Positions 16,594 to 26,700 of a stretch of 64,000 nucleotides of DNA are shown here, piece by piece; within the stretch, counting starts at the first letter, position 1; the number at the start of each line of letters is the position of its first letter. The stretch spans positions 1,922,001 through 1,986,000 of the forward strand of contig OZ251507.1 in assembly GCA_965242895.1 (NCBI GenBank), given 5' to 3'. The notes below the pieces were generated by a model, which ran no database searches, was not told where the DNA came from, and was given only the letters and a program-made list of their open reading frames with translations. The position numbers and the translations under genes are program-made. This stretch comes from CATQHL01 sp965242895. Its GTDB lineage: Bacteria > Actinomycetota > Acidimicrobiia > Acidimicrobiales > CATQHL01.

Positions 16594-17908
16594 GCACTGC
16601 CCGCCGCCATGCGTGGTAAGTACCGGAAATGCGGTCGATGTCTTCGACGGTCAGTTCGCGGTGGGTGCGGTCGACCATGCGGCCGAGCTCGCGGGCGTCG
16701 ATGAACAACACCTCGCCTCGTCGGTCTCTGAACTCCCCGCCAGTGCGGTTGCGCGCCAGAAACCAGAGGCAGACGGGTATCTGGGTGGAGTAGAAGAGTT
16801 GCCCAGGCAGGGCGATCATGCAGTCCACCAGGTTGGCTTCTATAAGGTTCTTGCGAATCTCCCCCTCGTCCTTCCGTTTCGAGGACATTGAACCATTGGC
16901 CAGCACGATACCGGCGACACCCCTGGGGCAGAGGTGATGCACCATGTGCTGAACCCAGGCGAAGTTGGCGTTTCCGGTCGGCGGTTCGCCGTATTTCCAG
17001 CGCTTGTCCCCCCTGAGGCTGCTGCCGCCCCAGTTCTTGATGTTGAAAGGCGGATTGGCGAGGATGAAGTCGGCTTTCAGGCCGGGGTGCTGGTCGTTTG
17101 TGAAACTGTCGCCGTGTCGGATCATCTGAGCGTCGATGCCTCTGATGGCGAGGTTCATCTTCGCTAGACGCCAGGTGGTGTGGTTGGATTCCTGGCCGAA
17201 AATGGAGATGTCGGCTCTGGCCTTTCCCCCGTTTCCGTTCCCGGTGGCGTGCGCTTCCACGAACCTCACCGACTGCACGAACATGCCAGAAGAACCGCAG
17301 CAGGGGTCGTAGACCCGACCTCTGTAGGGCTGCAGCATCTCCACCAGCAGCCTGACCACGCAACTGGGGGTGTAGAACTCCCCGCCCTTCTTGCCTTCGG
17401 CGCTGGCGAACTGGGAGAGGAAATACTCATACACCCTGCCCAGGACGTCCTTTGAGCGTGCATGTTCGTCGCTCAGTTGGATGTTGCTGATGAGGTCGAC
17501 GAGCTCGCCAAGGCGCTTTTTGTCGAGGGCTTCACGGGCGTAGTTCTTTGGCAGCACGTTTTTCAGGGCTGGGTTCTTTTGCTCGATGGCGTCCATGGCG
17601 CTGTCGATGATTTGGCCGATTTCGGGCTGTCTGGCTTGCGCTTGAATTTTCGCCCAGCGGGCTTCGGGCGGCACCCAGAGGATGTTGTCGCCCCTGTATT
17701 CGTCGGGGTCTTCGGGGTCTGCGCCCTGGCTTCGTTTCGACTCGAGCCGCTCTCGGTGCTCCTCAAATGCGTCGGAGATGTACTTGAAGAAAATGAGGCC
17801 AAGCACGACGTGCTTGTATTCGGCTGCGTCTACGTTGCCGCGCAACATGTTTGCTGCTTTCCAGAGTTCGGCTTCGTATCCGGTCGTTGCGTTGTTGGGA
17901 GCGAGCAT
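16466..17908 (-). CDS. hsdM: Type I restriction-modification methyltransferase subunit, truncated by a frameshift at a G tract
   Basis: 480 residues as read. HsdM methylates adenine in the target set by HsdS. The N-terminal helical domain (LWKAANMLRGN, YKHVVLGLIFFKYISDAF) is followed by the SAM-binding motif DPCCGSSGMF and the catalytic motif NPPFN, with later conserved blocks through GTYHAW. About 437 residues are in the family frame. The last ~43 follow a poly-Pro run and are unrelated to HsdM because the 19-nt G tract at 16576-16594 puts the true C-terminus out of frame. A tract of 17 or 20 would restore a ~565-residue protein. No good ribosome binding site is visible before the ATG at 17908. 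It is the first hsd gene of the locus. Confidence 0.9.
   Translation of the reverse strand: MLAPNNATTGYEAELWKAANMLRGNVDAAEYKHVVLGLIFFKYISDAFEEHRERLESKRSQGADPEDPDEYRGDNILWVPPEARWAKIQAQARQPEIGQIIDSAMDAIEQKNPALKNVLPKNYAREALDKKRLGELVDLISNIQLSDEHARSKDVLGRVYEYFLSQFASAEGKKGGEFYTPSCVVRLLVEMLQPYRGRVYDPCCGSSGMFVQSVRFVEAHATGNGNGGKARADISIFGQESNHTTWRLAKMNLAIRGIDAQMIRHGDSFTNDQHPGLKADFILANPPFNIKNWGGSSLRGDKRWKYGEPPTGNANFAWVQHMVHHLCPRGVAGIVLANGSMSSKRKDEGEIRKNLIEANLVDCMIALPGQLFYSTQIPVCLWFLARNRTGGEFRDRRGEVLFIDARELGRMVDRTHRELTVEDIDRISGTYHAWRRAVPPPPPPQIQNSDCPTTTSALTPMSQAFARASTSMRYAGTTTY
16576..16594. repeat. 19-G homopolymer inside hsdM
   Basis: Nineteen consecutive G on the plus strand encode poly-Pro in hsdM and mark the exact point where the family frame is lost. 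It is the longest homopolymer seen in the window. Confidence 0.92.
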
Positions 17909-18715
17909 AGGGGGAGGGGTGGCGGTGGGGTGCGGGCTTGGTGGGATGGGGGGCTTAGGGTGCGGGCTTGGTGGGACGGGGGCTTGGCTAGTTGGGGTGC
18001 GGGCTTGGTGGTTGAGGGGCTTGGTAGAGCGAGGGTCTGGGCTTGGGAGAAAGAGGTTTGTCCTAGTCGAGGCCGATTAGGAGCTGAGTGGCGGATGTCG
18101 TGTCAACCAAGCTTAGTCGTTCTGGGGAGGGAGCAGGTGAACAGGGGCAGAGTATTCCGAAAGGTGGCACTGAGTCAGCTTGTGCGGACTGGAGGGAGTT
18201 CAGCGCTGAGTCAACATGTCAGGATGCTTTATTATTCGCCTATGTCGCCTGATGTTGCCTATGTTGCCTGATGTCGCCTCTGTCTGTGGCGGCTACCTGC
18301 GACGATGACTGGTACGCAGCTTGATTCCAAGTTACAGCTAGAAGGGATAGCGCTCTCCGTTCACTATCTGCGGCTTACGACCGGTCAGTCGTCCGGTTCC
18401 AATAGAAAACGTTTATGGTAGAGTCGTGACTTATTCAACGCTTAAATTGTGTGTCTTGTGGCATGTCGCCGATCTGTATCCCGCCCTCGGCAAGCGTGAC
18501 TTGTTCAACGCTTAAATCGTGTGTTACAGCATGCGCTAGTTCAGTTCATGTTGGAGATGCGCCAGTTCATGTTGGTTTCATTTTGAAGCCAAATTTCCGC
18601 ATATTCATTCGAGAATTGATTTAAGTTCGGGACAGTCAACTTGTATCCTGCTTAGAAGTATCCTGTTTAGAATAATCGTCAACTTAACAACCGTTCACTA
18701 ATGTCTTGATTCGAC
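17909..18715. other. Gene-free G-rich repeat stretch upstream of hsdM
   Basis: No gene recognised. At about 17929-18045 there are several copies of GGTGCGGGCTTGGTGG. At ~18235-18278 there is a GCCTATGTTGCCTGATGT-type repeat. At 18425-18454 and 18494-18524 a CGTGACTTnTTCAACGCTTA pair occurs. The hsdM promoter should lie here but no clear -10/-35 was identified. Confidence 0.6.
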
Positions 18716-19054
18716 ATGACCACGCAACTATACCAACTGCTAATTGTAGCCTTATTATCGCTAGGTTTGATGGCGGGATGCGGTTCGGAGGAGCCGATGC
18801 TCGAGATTGATGGGGACTGCCTTGACAGACAGGAGTCTTTGGGAATGGGTCAGCTAGATCGCTATATGATGTGCAGCAACACCGTGGAAGTATGGGAGCA
18901 ATGCGCGAGTTCGATGGCCAGCACTTCCTGCCCGGAAATACTCGAGAGAGGAGCCATCGTGCGCCAGGACGGCACGATTTATGAATGTCCGCCTGATGCA
19001 TTTTCGGGCTCGTATATGCGCTACGACCAATGTTCTATTTCGGGGACGTATTGA
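18716..19054 (+). CDS. Small Cys-containing lipoprotein
   Basis: 112 residues. A hydrophobic segment (~8-20) ends in a lipobox Leu-Met-Ala-Gly-Cys (Cys22), so a lipid-anchored secreted protein is expected. The ~90-residue mature part has six further Cys (DGDCLDR, MMCSN, EQCASS, STSCPE, YECPP, DQCSI), suggesting up to three disulfides. No family recognised. It stands alone, and a 14-G tract begins 7 nt after its stop. Confidence 0.72.
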   Translation: MTTQLYQLLIVALLSLGLMAGCGSEEPMLEIDGDCLDRQESLGMGQLDRYMMCSNTVEVWEQCASSMASTSCPEILERGAIVRQDGTIYECPPDAFSGSYMRYDQCSISGTY

Positions 19055-19060
19055 TCGGAT

Positions 19061-19074
19061 GGGGGGGGGGGGGG
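19061..19074. repeat. 14-G homopolymer after the small lipoprotein
   Basis: Fourteen consecutive G begin 7 nt downstream of the lipoprotein stop. It is followed by a further G-rich stretch (GGGGCGCAGGGGCGCAGGGG) to about 19130. Confidence 0.88.
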
Positions 19075-19962
19075 AGTGGGGGATAGGGGCAGGGAGGTCA
19101 GGGGCGCAGGGGCGCAGGGGTCAGGGGGGTCAGGTTGATCGGATTGCTGCATTGATTGTGGTGACTCGGCTGACTGCGGCGGTGACTCGGTCAACTGCGT
19201 TTTGATGGTATTGATCGGAAGGGCGAGAATGCAGTGCGGACACCACTGCATTCGCCGGTAATCCGGTCAACTGCCTTTCGATATTGATCGGAGGGGACAG
19301 AGGTGATTAAGCGGTCAGATGTGAATAGCAGACTTTGTCGAAGTCCCGTTTACTTAAGTCTTATTTTCTTAGTCTTGGTGGCCAGCACCTGGCCGGTTGC
19401 TAGCAGGTAAGTGTCACCGTGGAATTCACTGAAGCGCTGGTAAAGCGCTCCGAACTAGCACCCGGCCTATTGCTAGCAGGTCAGTGTCACCTTCCGTTGC
19501 TTAAGTCCCGTTGCCTAGTCTTGGTGGTCTTATCTTGTGCCTGCTGCTGAGAAAATTCACAGTTAATCCACAGCAATGCTTTGCCGAAGGTCTGTGCCGA
19601 GAAGGTTTGTGCCGAAGGGGACGCAGCCCAATTAGTCGGTAGGAGGCACCCTGTAACAATGTTTTCCCTTTCCCCCCGAGCCTTTGCCGACCTCCGTCTC
19701 CGCCAGGCACGCTCTCCCGTAGAATAACTGCAACAATGTTTTCCCGTTTCCCCCGAGCTTGTTTGTCGAGCACAACCCGCCGGCCGGCCATCAACTTCTC
19801 GCTCCCCTTTATCAGAACTTTCCCGAGCTTATTTGCCGACGACGCGCTCTATTAGCCACAGACTCATAGATTCAGACTCATAGACGCAGACTCATATTGA
19901 TTCTGTGATAAGTCTTTCCTCCGGACACGCCCTAGTTTCTCTCATCCACGAAAATACCTGTC
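19075..19962. other. Gene-free stretch with short repeats
   Basis: No gene recognised. It contains two copies of TTGCTAGCAGGTnAGTGTCACC (about 19396 and 19472) and two CAACAATGTTTTCCC sites (about 19655 and 19731). Both CAACAATGTTTTCCC sites are followed by CCCCCGAG, so they look like early members of the array that starts at 19963. Confidence 0.5.
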
Positions 19963-20424
19963 GCATAGTCGGTCTGTAATAATTCTTTTACCGAGTGGGG
20001 GAGGTTGCGGTTGTACGCCTCGGGGTATGGGTTGCATAATTGGTCTGTAATAATTCTTTCCTCGAGTCGTCTGCTTGGCGGACGGTCTCCGTCTGCTGCG
20101 TCGTCGCATAGTCGGTCTGTAATAATTCTTTCCCCGAGGTCGGTGCGCTGCGTTCGAAGGTCGCTGTGGTTCTCGTCGCATAATTGATTAGTAATAATTC
20201 TTTTGCCGAGGAGGTCTTGTTCTTATGTCCATTGGGCTGTCTCGCCCCTGTCGGTGTCTATGCTCTCGCCCGTCGCCGAGGAGGTCTTGTTCTTCTCATA
20301 TCCACTGGGCTTCCTCAGCCGCATAATTGATTTCTAACAATTTTCCCCCGAGCATCCGTCCGGTGCGGCCTGGGGGTCACGACGCCGTCGTCGCATAATT
20401 GATTTTTAACAATTTTCCCCGAGC
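19963..20424. repeat. Irregular array of six ~33-bp repeats (GCATAnT..GTAATAATTCTTT..CCGAG)
   Basis: Related units begin at about 19963, 20034, 20106, 20178, 20321 and 20393, at spacings of 71-72 nt apart from one double step. Each has a GCATAATTGnT part, an AT-rich AATAATTCTTT or AACAATTTT core, and ends CCCGAG. The last two are more diverged. More distant relatives (TACTTGTTCTTnnTGGAATG...CGAAG) continue to ~20665. Spacers are unequal and repeats imperfect, so this is not a CRISPR. The near-72-nt period resembles a decayed minisatellite or a binding-site array. Confidence 0.65.
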
Positions 20425-20830
20425 TGTTTGCCGAAGATCGAGATCGTCTGTCCGGAAACGGCTCAGCTGTTCTGACGCAATAGGGCGCAATAGATACTTG
20501 TTCTTGCTGGAATGTTTTCGAAGGTCGGCGGGGATGCTTCCTCGTAGGTGGTGGGCAAGATGAGATACTTGTTCTTTATGGAATGTGTCCGAAGATCAAC
20601 GTTCATTCGGACTTCACGAAGCGCCGCAAGATGAGATATTCGTTCTTTTTGGAATGTTGCCGAAGTGGTGCTTGTCATACCCTTGTGCTTTGCTGGGGGC
20701 ATGGTTTTAGCAGACAAATTACCAGTCGGCGACCTTCGACTGGTCGAAGGCTGTGTAGCCTTGACTATGTTGTTCGCGCGACGACGAATTGCTGGCTCGG
20801 CGCCCTTTGCCTGGTCGCGTGCTTGGCTGT

Positions 20831-21010
20831 CACACTCTGGCGACCCCTCATCTCCTGTCGCACCCGTCGGTCGTCTGAGCGAGCTCGCTGGCGGCCTCAC
20901 GGGTCACACTCTGGCGACCCCTCATCTCCTGTCGCACCCGTCGGTCGTCTGAGCGAGCTCGCTGGCGGCCTCACGGGTCACACTCTGGCGACCTCTCACC
21001 TCCTGTCGCA
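20831..21010. repeat. 74-bp tandem repeat, about 2.4 copies
   Basis: A unit starting CACACTCTGGCGACC begins at 20831, 20905 and 20979. The first two copies are near identical; the third is partial and runs into a CTGTCGCACCCTG repeat before the HNH-like genes. Confidence 0.8.
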
Positions 21011-21064
21011 CCCTGCTGTCGCACCCTGTCATATCCTGTCACACCCCTTGTCTAAGGTAGGATC

Positions 21065-21490
21065 ATGAGCGGATCAGCTTGCCGATCGGGCGTCAGCGAC
21101 AACCTTGTTCGGGTCGAGGATGGGTTGCGGGCCGTCGGGCAACCATTGCGAGAGGTGGCCTTCTATGTCGACGACCTTGTTCAGGTCGACAATCTTGTTC
21201 AGGCCAACGACTTTGTTCAGGTCGATGACCTTGCTAGGGCCGAGGATGGGTTCCGGGCTGCGTTCGCTGTTCTGGAGCGGGCGGTGGGCGGAGGCGGTCG
21301 GCTTGACGATTTGCGTATGGTTTCCGATTGCGTCCTTCGTTTGCGCCCTGTCAATATCCTTCCTCTGCGCTTTGTCGCAATTCTTTGTCTTCTTTGTCTG
21401 TACTCCGTCATACCCTTTTTTTGCGCTTTGTCGGTTTCTTTGTCTGCGCTTTGTCTTACCCCTCGTTACTCTGTCATACCCCTCGTCTAA
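21065..21490 (+). pseudogene. Truncated 5' duplicate of the HNH/DUF222 gene
   Basis: Leader and start (CTAAGGTAGGATCATGAGCGGA) match those of the intact gene at 21500. Residues MSG..CRSGVSDNL, the VDDLVQVD-type six-residue repeats, and FAAVLERAV..GGRLDDLR-like sequence correspond, then similarity stops after about 95 residues. The rest is a hydrophobic, Cys-rich translation of a CTTTGTC-repeat tract. The HNH domain is absent. It looks like an unequal tandem duplication of ~435 bp. Confidence 0.75.
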
Positions 21491-21499
21491 GGTAGGATC

Positions 21500-23284
21500 A
21501 TGAGCGGATTAACCTGCAGATCGGGCGTCAGCGACAATCTTGTTCAGGCCGACAACTTTGTTCAGGTCGATGACTTTGTTCAGGTCGACGACCTTGCTAG
21601 GGTCGAGGATGGGTTCCGGGCTGCGTTCGCTGTTCTGGAGCGGGCGGTGGACGGAGGCGGTCGGCTTGACGATTTGCGGGCGGTTTCCGAAATTTTGGGG
21701 CGCACGAAGAATAGGGCGTCGGCTTTGCTGTGCGGGGTTGCCCAGAAGATCGCAGAGGCGCACTCTCGGCAAGAGGCCGTGGAGGTGTTGAGTGGCGGAG
21801 TGCGGATGTCGGGGCGGGACGCCCGTCAGGCCGTCAAGGTAGGCGAAGCCCTGAAGAAGATGCCGCGAACCTCACGTCGGTTTGCTGATGGATCGATTAC
21901 TTATGAACAAACGAATTCCCTGGTGTCGGCGGGCAAGCAGACCAGCCTGGAAGCCGTAGACGGCGACGATGACTTGTTGCGGTGCGCTGAGGAACTGCCT
22001 TCGGATGTGTTTGCTAAGAAAGCTCGCAAGTTCGCAGCCCAGAACTCTGTGGATCGAGGGGAGAAGCTGCTTGAAAGGCAGAAACGGGATCGTTCGGCAG
22101 CGTTGTTTACCGATGAGGAGACAGGCATGGGGGTGCTCAACACGAGGTTGGACCCCATTTCTTTCGCACTGCTTGAACAGGCGGTGGATAACCACACCGA
22201 TCGTCTATGGCGAGCAGACGGCGGACGAGACGGCCAGCCCGACGAGATTCGCACCAATTCGCAGCGGCGCGCCGACGCAGTTTTCGAGTTGATCACCGGA
22301 CGCAGAGCCGGCACTCACGAGTTCTTACCAACGAGTGGGTTCTCTGGGGCGAAAGCGTCAACACAATTGATAGTAGTGGCAGAGATCGGCGCCATCGACG
22401 GCACGAATCCTGACGGCTCCGTAGAAATTGTCGGTACGGGTCCTGTATCTAGAAGCATCTTGTCGCGTCTGTCTCCCGACACGGAACTAGCTGGAATGAT
22501 CTTTTCCGGCGATGGTCAGCCTCTTTGGCTGGGGCGGGGAAGGCGACTGGCCAACCTGTCGCAGCAACTTGCCGTGGCCGTCCGTGATGGAGGCTGCGTC
22601 TTGTGCACAGAACCCATGCATCGTTGCGAAATACATCACATAGAGGAATGGGAAGCCGACGGCGGCTCAACCGACATCGAGAATCTCGCAGCGCTTTGTG
22701 GACACCATCACCGATGGCTGCACAACAACAATCGCAAGTTGATTTCAGTTTCTGGTCGACGAAGAGACGCACCTGCTCGCAAGCTGGTTGTCGGCGGCCG
22801 GGGGTCGGCGGGGTGCGGTGGTGGCGGGTCGGTGGGTCGTGGCGGTGGTGGCGGGTCGGGGGGTCGTGGCGGTGGTCGGGCTAGTCCTCTGGCGGCTGTA
22901 GGTTTTTCTTCGGTGGTCGTAACACGGCGGCGTTCGGATTGTGGTGGTGGGGAGGGTGGTCGAGGTGGTGGCGGGTCGGTGGGTCGTGGCGGCGGCGGGT
23001 CGGGGGGTCGTGGCGGTGGTGGCGGGTCGGTGGGTCGTGGCGGTGGTCGGGCTAGTCCTTTGGCGGCTGTAGGATTTTCTTCGGTGGTCGTAAGACGGCG
23101 GCGTTCGGGCTGTGGCGGTGGTGGGGAGGGTGCGGATTGTGATGATGGGGAGAGCCGGGGCGAGTTCGCGGCTTCTGCGGCTCCGGTCGTGGGACGGCGA
23201 CGTTCGGATTGTGGCGGTGGAGGGAGTTCGGGTAGCGGTGGTGGACGCAATCCCAGATCGCAACGGGCGAAGAGAACTAATTAG
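21500..23284 (+). CDS. HNH endonuclease of the DUF222/13E12 type with Gly-rich repeat tail
   Basis: 594 residues. Residues 13-40 are a six-residue repeat (DNxVQx / DDxVQV), encoded by 18-bp DNA repeats. Residues ~45-330 are the DUF222-like helical region common in Actinobacteria. The HNH domain spans ~366-411, with a CVLC pair, CEIHHIEEW, GGSTDIENLAALC and GHHHRWLH, so the metal and catalytic His residues are present. Residues ~430-590 are Gly/Arg/Ser-rich and carry a repeated RASPLAAVGFSSVVV module at two sites, with diverged copies further on. The ATG is preceded by AAGGTAGGA. These proteins are thought to be nucleases associated with mobile or repeated DNA. The native target is unknown. 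Confidence 0.87.
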   Translation: MSGLTCRSGVSDNLVQADNFVQVDDFVQVDDLARVEDGFRAAFAVLERAVDGGGRLDDLRAVSEILGRTKNRASALLCGVAQKIAEAHSRQEAVEVLSGGVRMSGRDARQAVKVGEALKKMPRTSRRFADGSITYEQTNSLVSAGKQTSLEAVDGDDDLLRCAEELPSDVFAKKARKFAAQNSVDRGEKLLERQKRDRSAALFTDEETGMGVLNTRLDPISFALLEQAVDNHTDRLWRADGGRDGQPDEIRTNSQRRADAVFELITGRRAGTHEFLPTSGFSGAKASTQLIVVAEIGAIDGTNPDGSVEIVGTGPVSRSILSRLSPDTELAGMIFSGDGQPLWLGRGRRLANLSQQLAVAVRDGGCVLCTEPMHRCEIHHIEEWEADGGSTDIENLAALCGHHHRWLHNNNRKLISVSGRRRDAPARKLVVGGRGSAGCGGGGSVGRGGGGGSGGRGGGRASPLAAVGFSSVVVTRRRSDCGGGEGGRGGGGSVGRGGGGSGGRGGGGGSVGRGGGRASPLAAVGFSSVVVRRRRSGCGGGGEGADCDDGESRGEFAASAAPVVGRRRSDCGGGGSSGSGGGRNPRSQRAKRTN

Positions 23285-23735
23285 CGGCGTTAAGGGTGTA
23301 GATTAGGCGTCAGGTCGGGGATGTTGTTTCGTCAGCTTGGAGATCGATGAGCACGACTTCGGCGGACGAGTGTAGATAGGCGTCAGGTCGGGGACGCTGT
23401 TTTGTCTGTTGTCGGGGCCGGGGGCCGGCGGGGCGCGGTGGCGGTCGGGGAGTTCTCTAATGGCTGTAGGTTTTTCTTCGGTGGCCGTAACACGGAGGCG
23501 TTTGGGTTGTGGCGGCGGGGAGGGTGGTCGAGGTGGTGGTGGGTCGGGGTCGGCGGGGCGCGGCGGTGGGGAGGGTGGGGATCGTGATGATGGCACTAGG
23601 GAGGGCGTGGCGTTCGGTGCGGCGTCTTCCGGCGCGGCGGTGGGGAGGGTGGGGATCGTGATGATGGGGGAGAGTCGGGCGAGTTCGCGGCTGCTGCGGC
23701 CACGGTCGTGGGACGGCCGCGTTCGGATGGACTTG
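23285..23735. repeat. Repeat-filled stretch with decayed copies of the HNH tail
   Basis: A GTGTAGATnAGGCGTCAGG pair is at about 23298 and 23370. From ~23450 to ~23545 the DNA again matches the module encoding LAAVGFSSV in the HNH tail, followed by more GGTGGTCG-type repeats and a GCGGCGGTGGGGAGGGTGG pair. No stand-alone gene is supported. The tail of the HNH gene seems to have expanded past its stop. Confidence 0.6.
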
Positions 23736-26700
23736 TTACTGCCCTGACTGCCTTGACTGGCCTGCCTGCCCTGACTGCCCTGCGTTCAGGGCGTTCAGGG
23801 CAGATTTCATCTGGCGGCGGTAGTGGTTTAGTATTTTCTCCGTGTAACCGTTGGGCTGGTTCCGACCTTCGAACACCAGAGCCGCTGCCGCCTGAAATGG
23901 GATGGAAGTGTCGAAGTCCGGCGACATGGGGTGGTAGGCATCGTCTCCGGCGTTCTGCCGGTCTACTATTTCCGCCATCCGCTCCATAGTACGGCGCACC
24001 TGCTCTTCTTCTACTATGCCGTGGTGCAGCCAGTTGGCCACATGCTGGGAAGAAATTCGCAGCGTCGCCCGGTCTTCCATGAGAGCCACGCCTGCTATGT
24101 CGGGAACTTTAGAGCACCCCACGCCCATTCCCACCCAGCGAGACACGTACCCTAGGATGCCCTGGAGGTTATTCTCAAGCTCTCGGCTGATCTCCTCGGT
24201 GCTCAACTTGCGGTCGGATGGCATCACGGGGACCTCAAGCATGCCCAGTTTGGCAGGCATGGTTAGCTTGGTTAGTCTGGCTAGCTGGGCAGTGTCTTGG
24301 GGAGTGGCCGCGGTCAGATTTTGGTGGGGGGCCGCGGTTTGTGCTTGGGGGGCCGCGGTCGGGTTTTGGGAGGGGGCCGCGGTCGGGTCTTGGGGTCCGG
24401 CCGCGGTTTGTGCTTGGGGGGGAGTTGCGGTCGGGTCTTGGGAGGGGGCCGCGGTCGGGTCTTGGGCCGCAGACGACTTGTGGGTCTGAGCGGCCGGGGC
24501 TGAGGTTCTTGAGCTCAAGGTTGTCGCAGTGCTTTGGTCGGTGGCGGTGTGTGCTGCGGGCTGCGCCTGTGTGCCTGTTGGATCGGTTGGGTGCGCTGTT
24601 TGAGGGGTTGGGTCCGCCTGCGTCGAGGCTGCGGGTGTCTCTTTGGGGACTGGATCTGTTTCTGTTTGTCTTATCGTCTGCGCCCCGGCTGAATGTGTGG
24701 CTAAGGTGGCTGTTGCGGCTGTTGCGGCTGTTGGGGATATTGTTGGGGATATTTCTGTCTGTGTTCCGGTTGCGTCGGCTGGGTCTTGGCCTTGAATGGT
24801 GGATTTCGCGCGGCTCAGGTTCGCGCCCGTGCTTGGGTTCGCGTCTGAGTTCTTGTCCCGTTCTGTGCCCGGGTCCGTGTCTTTGAGATTGGAGGTAGCG
24901 ATCCCTGTCTCGTCCAATGGGTTCGCGCGGCTGTTCTTGTCTGTGTTTGTATTCCGGTCTGTGCCCGTGTCTGTGTCTGTGCCCGTGTCTGTGTCTGCGC
25001 CCGTGTCTGTGCCGGGGTCCGTGTCGCCTGCGCCTGCGCCTGTCATCTGGTCGTGTCCTTCGGCTACCCCCTGAGGGGCGTCCCCGCCTTGGATCGATCT
25101 CAAGAGTTCATCGGCTCTTGCGTCCACGTTTATCTCCAAATAGTGCAGGGCATGCAGAGACGCAGCCGTGGGCGAGGGAACCCACGCCGTCGAAGCGCCG
25201 GATACGGGGTGGGCGACTTTTTCGGCCAGCATGGCCGCCATGTCATCGGGGCGCGCCCACATGCCCTTTCCGATCTGCCCCCGCCCGCGCAGTCCCGCCC
25301 GCAGCCCCACCGCCACGTTCTGCTTTTCGTAGGTGTCGAGCCAAGTCGCGGTCTTCATCTCGCCCTTTGGGATCATCGCTCCAGCTTCCATGTTTGTGTG
25401 TATCTCGTCGCCGGTCCGGTCGAGAAATCCCGTATTGATGAACACGACCCGATCCGAAGCCTCGGCCAGACAAGCCGCCAGGTTCAGCGAAGTCCGCCGC
25501 TCCTCGTCCATGATCCCCATCTTGAGCGTGAGCGCCTCAAAGCCGAGCGCCTCCTCCACGCGCCCGAGCAACTCGCAGACAAGCGCCACCTCCTCCGGCC
25601 CGTGCAGTTTGGGGCAGACCACATACACCGACCCTGTGCGGCTGTTGCTCCGGTTGCCCAGCGCGCACCACGCAGCCACGCTTGCATCGAGGATCGTCTC
25701 GGGGATGGGCTCGCCTTTGAAAAGCACGCTGTCGGTTTCAAGCGCCAACCCGACAATTCGCACAAGCATCACGCTGAGGCGGCGCAAGACGGCAGGCCGA
25801 CCGTCGGGAAGCAGATACTCGGTGTCGGAATTCAGTTTGCGGGTGAGAGTGCTCCCGCCTTTTTCGAAACTGGTTTCAAGGTCGCCGCGCATCAGCCCCA
25901 GCCAGTTGCGGTAGGCCAGAACTTTGTCATGGGCGTCCACGGCGGCGACGGAATCCTCCAAGTCCATGATGGTGGTGAGTGCGCCTTCGATGCGGACGTC
26001 GTCCACCCCCGCTAGGTCGGAGCGTCCGACCGCTGAAGTAGAGTCAAAGAGAATCTCAAGGTGAATTCCGTGCTTGCGGAGCAGAATTGCCTCGGGTCGT
26101 GCAGGGTCGCCGACGTAGCCAGCGAACTGACCAGGATCCTCCAGCGGGACCCAGGCGCCCGCCTGCGAAGACGCCGTGGTGTGTGCGGTGTGTGCGGTGT
26201 GTTCTGCCTGTTCTGGTTGTTCTGCCTGTTTTGCCCCTTCTGTGCTGTCTGCCCATTCGGTCGACCTGTGAGTCTTCTCGGGCTCGTCGGCAGCATTGTC
26301 CCGCAACGCCATTTGAGTAGTGCCTTCTGACTCTTCTGTGCTGTCTGACTCTTCCAGCTCTTCCAGGAACGCTTCCAGACTGCCGCTGCGGACTCGGTAG
26401 GCGGAAGCGTTTGCGTGCGATCCGCCCCCTGCCAAAGGAGCATCTGGGACATGTGGCGCATCCGGCGCATGTGGGACGTGTGGGACATGTGGCGCATGTG
26501 GGACGTGTGGGACATGTGGCGCATGTGGGACGTGTGGGACATGTGGCGCATCCGGCGCATGTGGGACGTGTGGGACATGTGGCGCATCTGGGACGTGTGG
26601 GACGTGTGGCGCATCCGGCGCATGTGGGACGTGTGAGACATGCGGCGCATCTGGGACGTGTGAGACGTGCGGCGCATCTGCGACATGCGGAACATGCAAG

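Noticed and set aside
19540..19580. Possible DnaA box and replication origin (TTAATCCACAG)
   Set aside because: A single imperfect match with no cluster of boxes and no dnaA/dnaN neighbours.
19963..20424. Possible CRISPR array
   Set aside because: Repeats are imperfect and spacing is uneven (one double step). The intervals do not behave as unique spacers of fixed size, and no cas genes were seen nearby.
21500..23284. Homing endonuclease or intron within the HNH region
   Set aside because: The gene is free-standing with a DUF222-like N-terminus and no intron or intein splice motifs.
26012..26695. Met/Arg/His-rich open frame on the minus strand within malate synthase
   Set aside because: A shifted reading of the HVPHVPDAP minisatellite inside the malate synthase gene.
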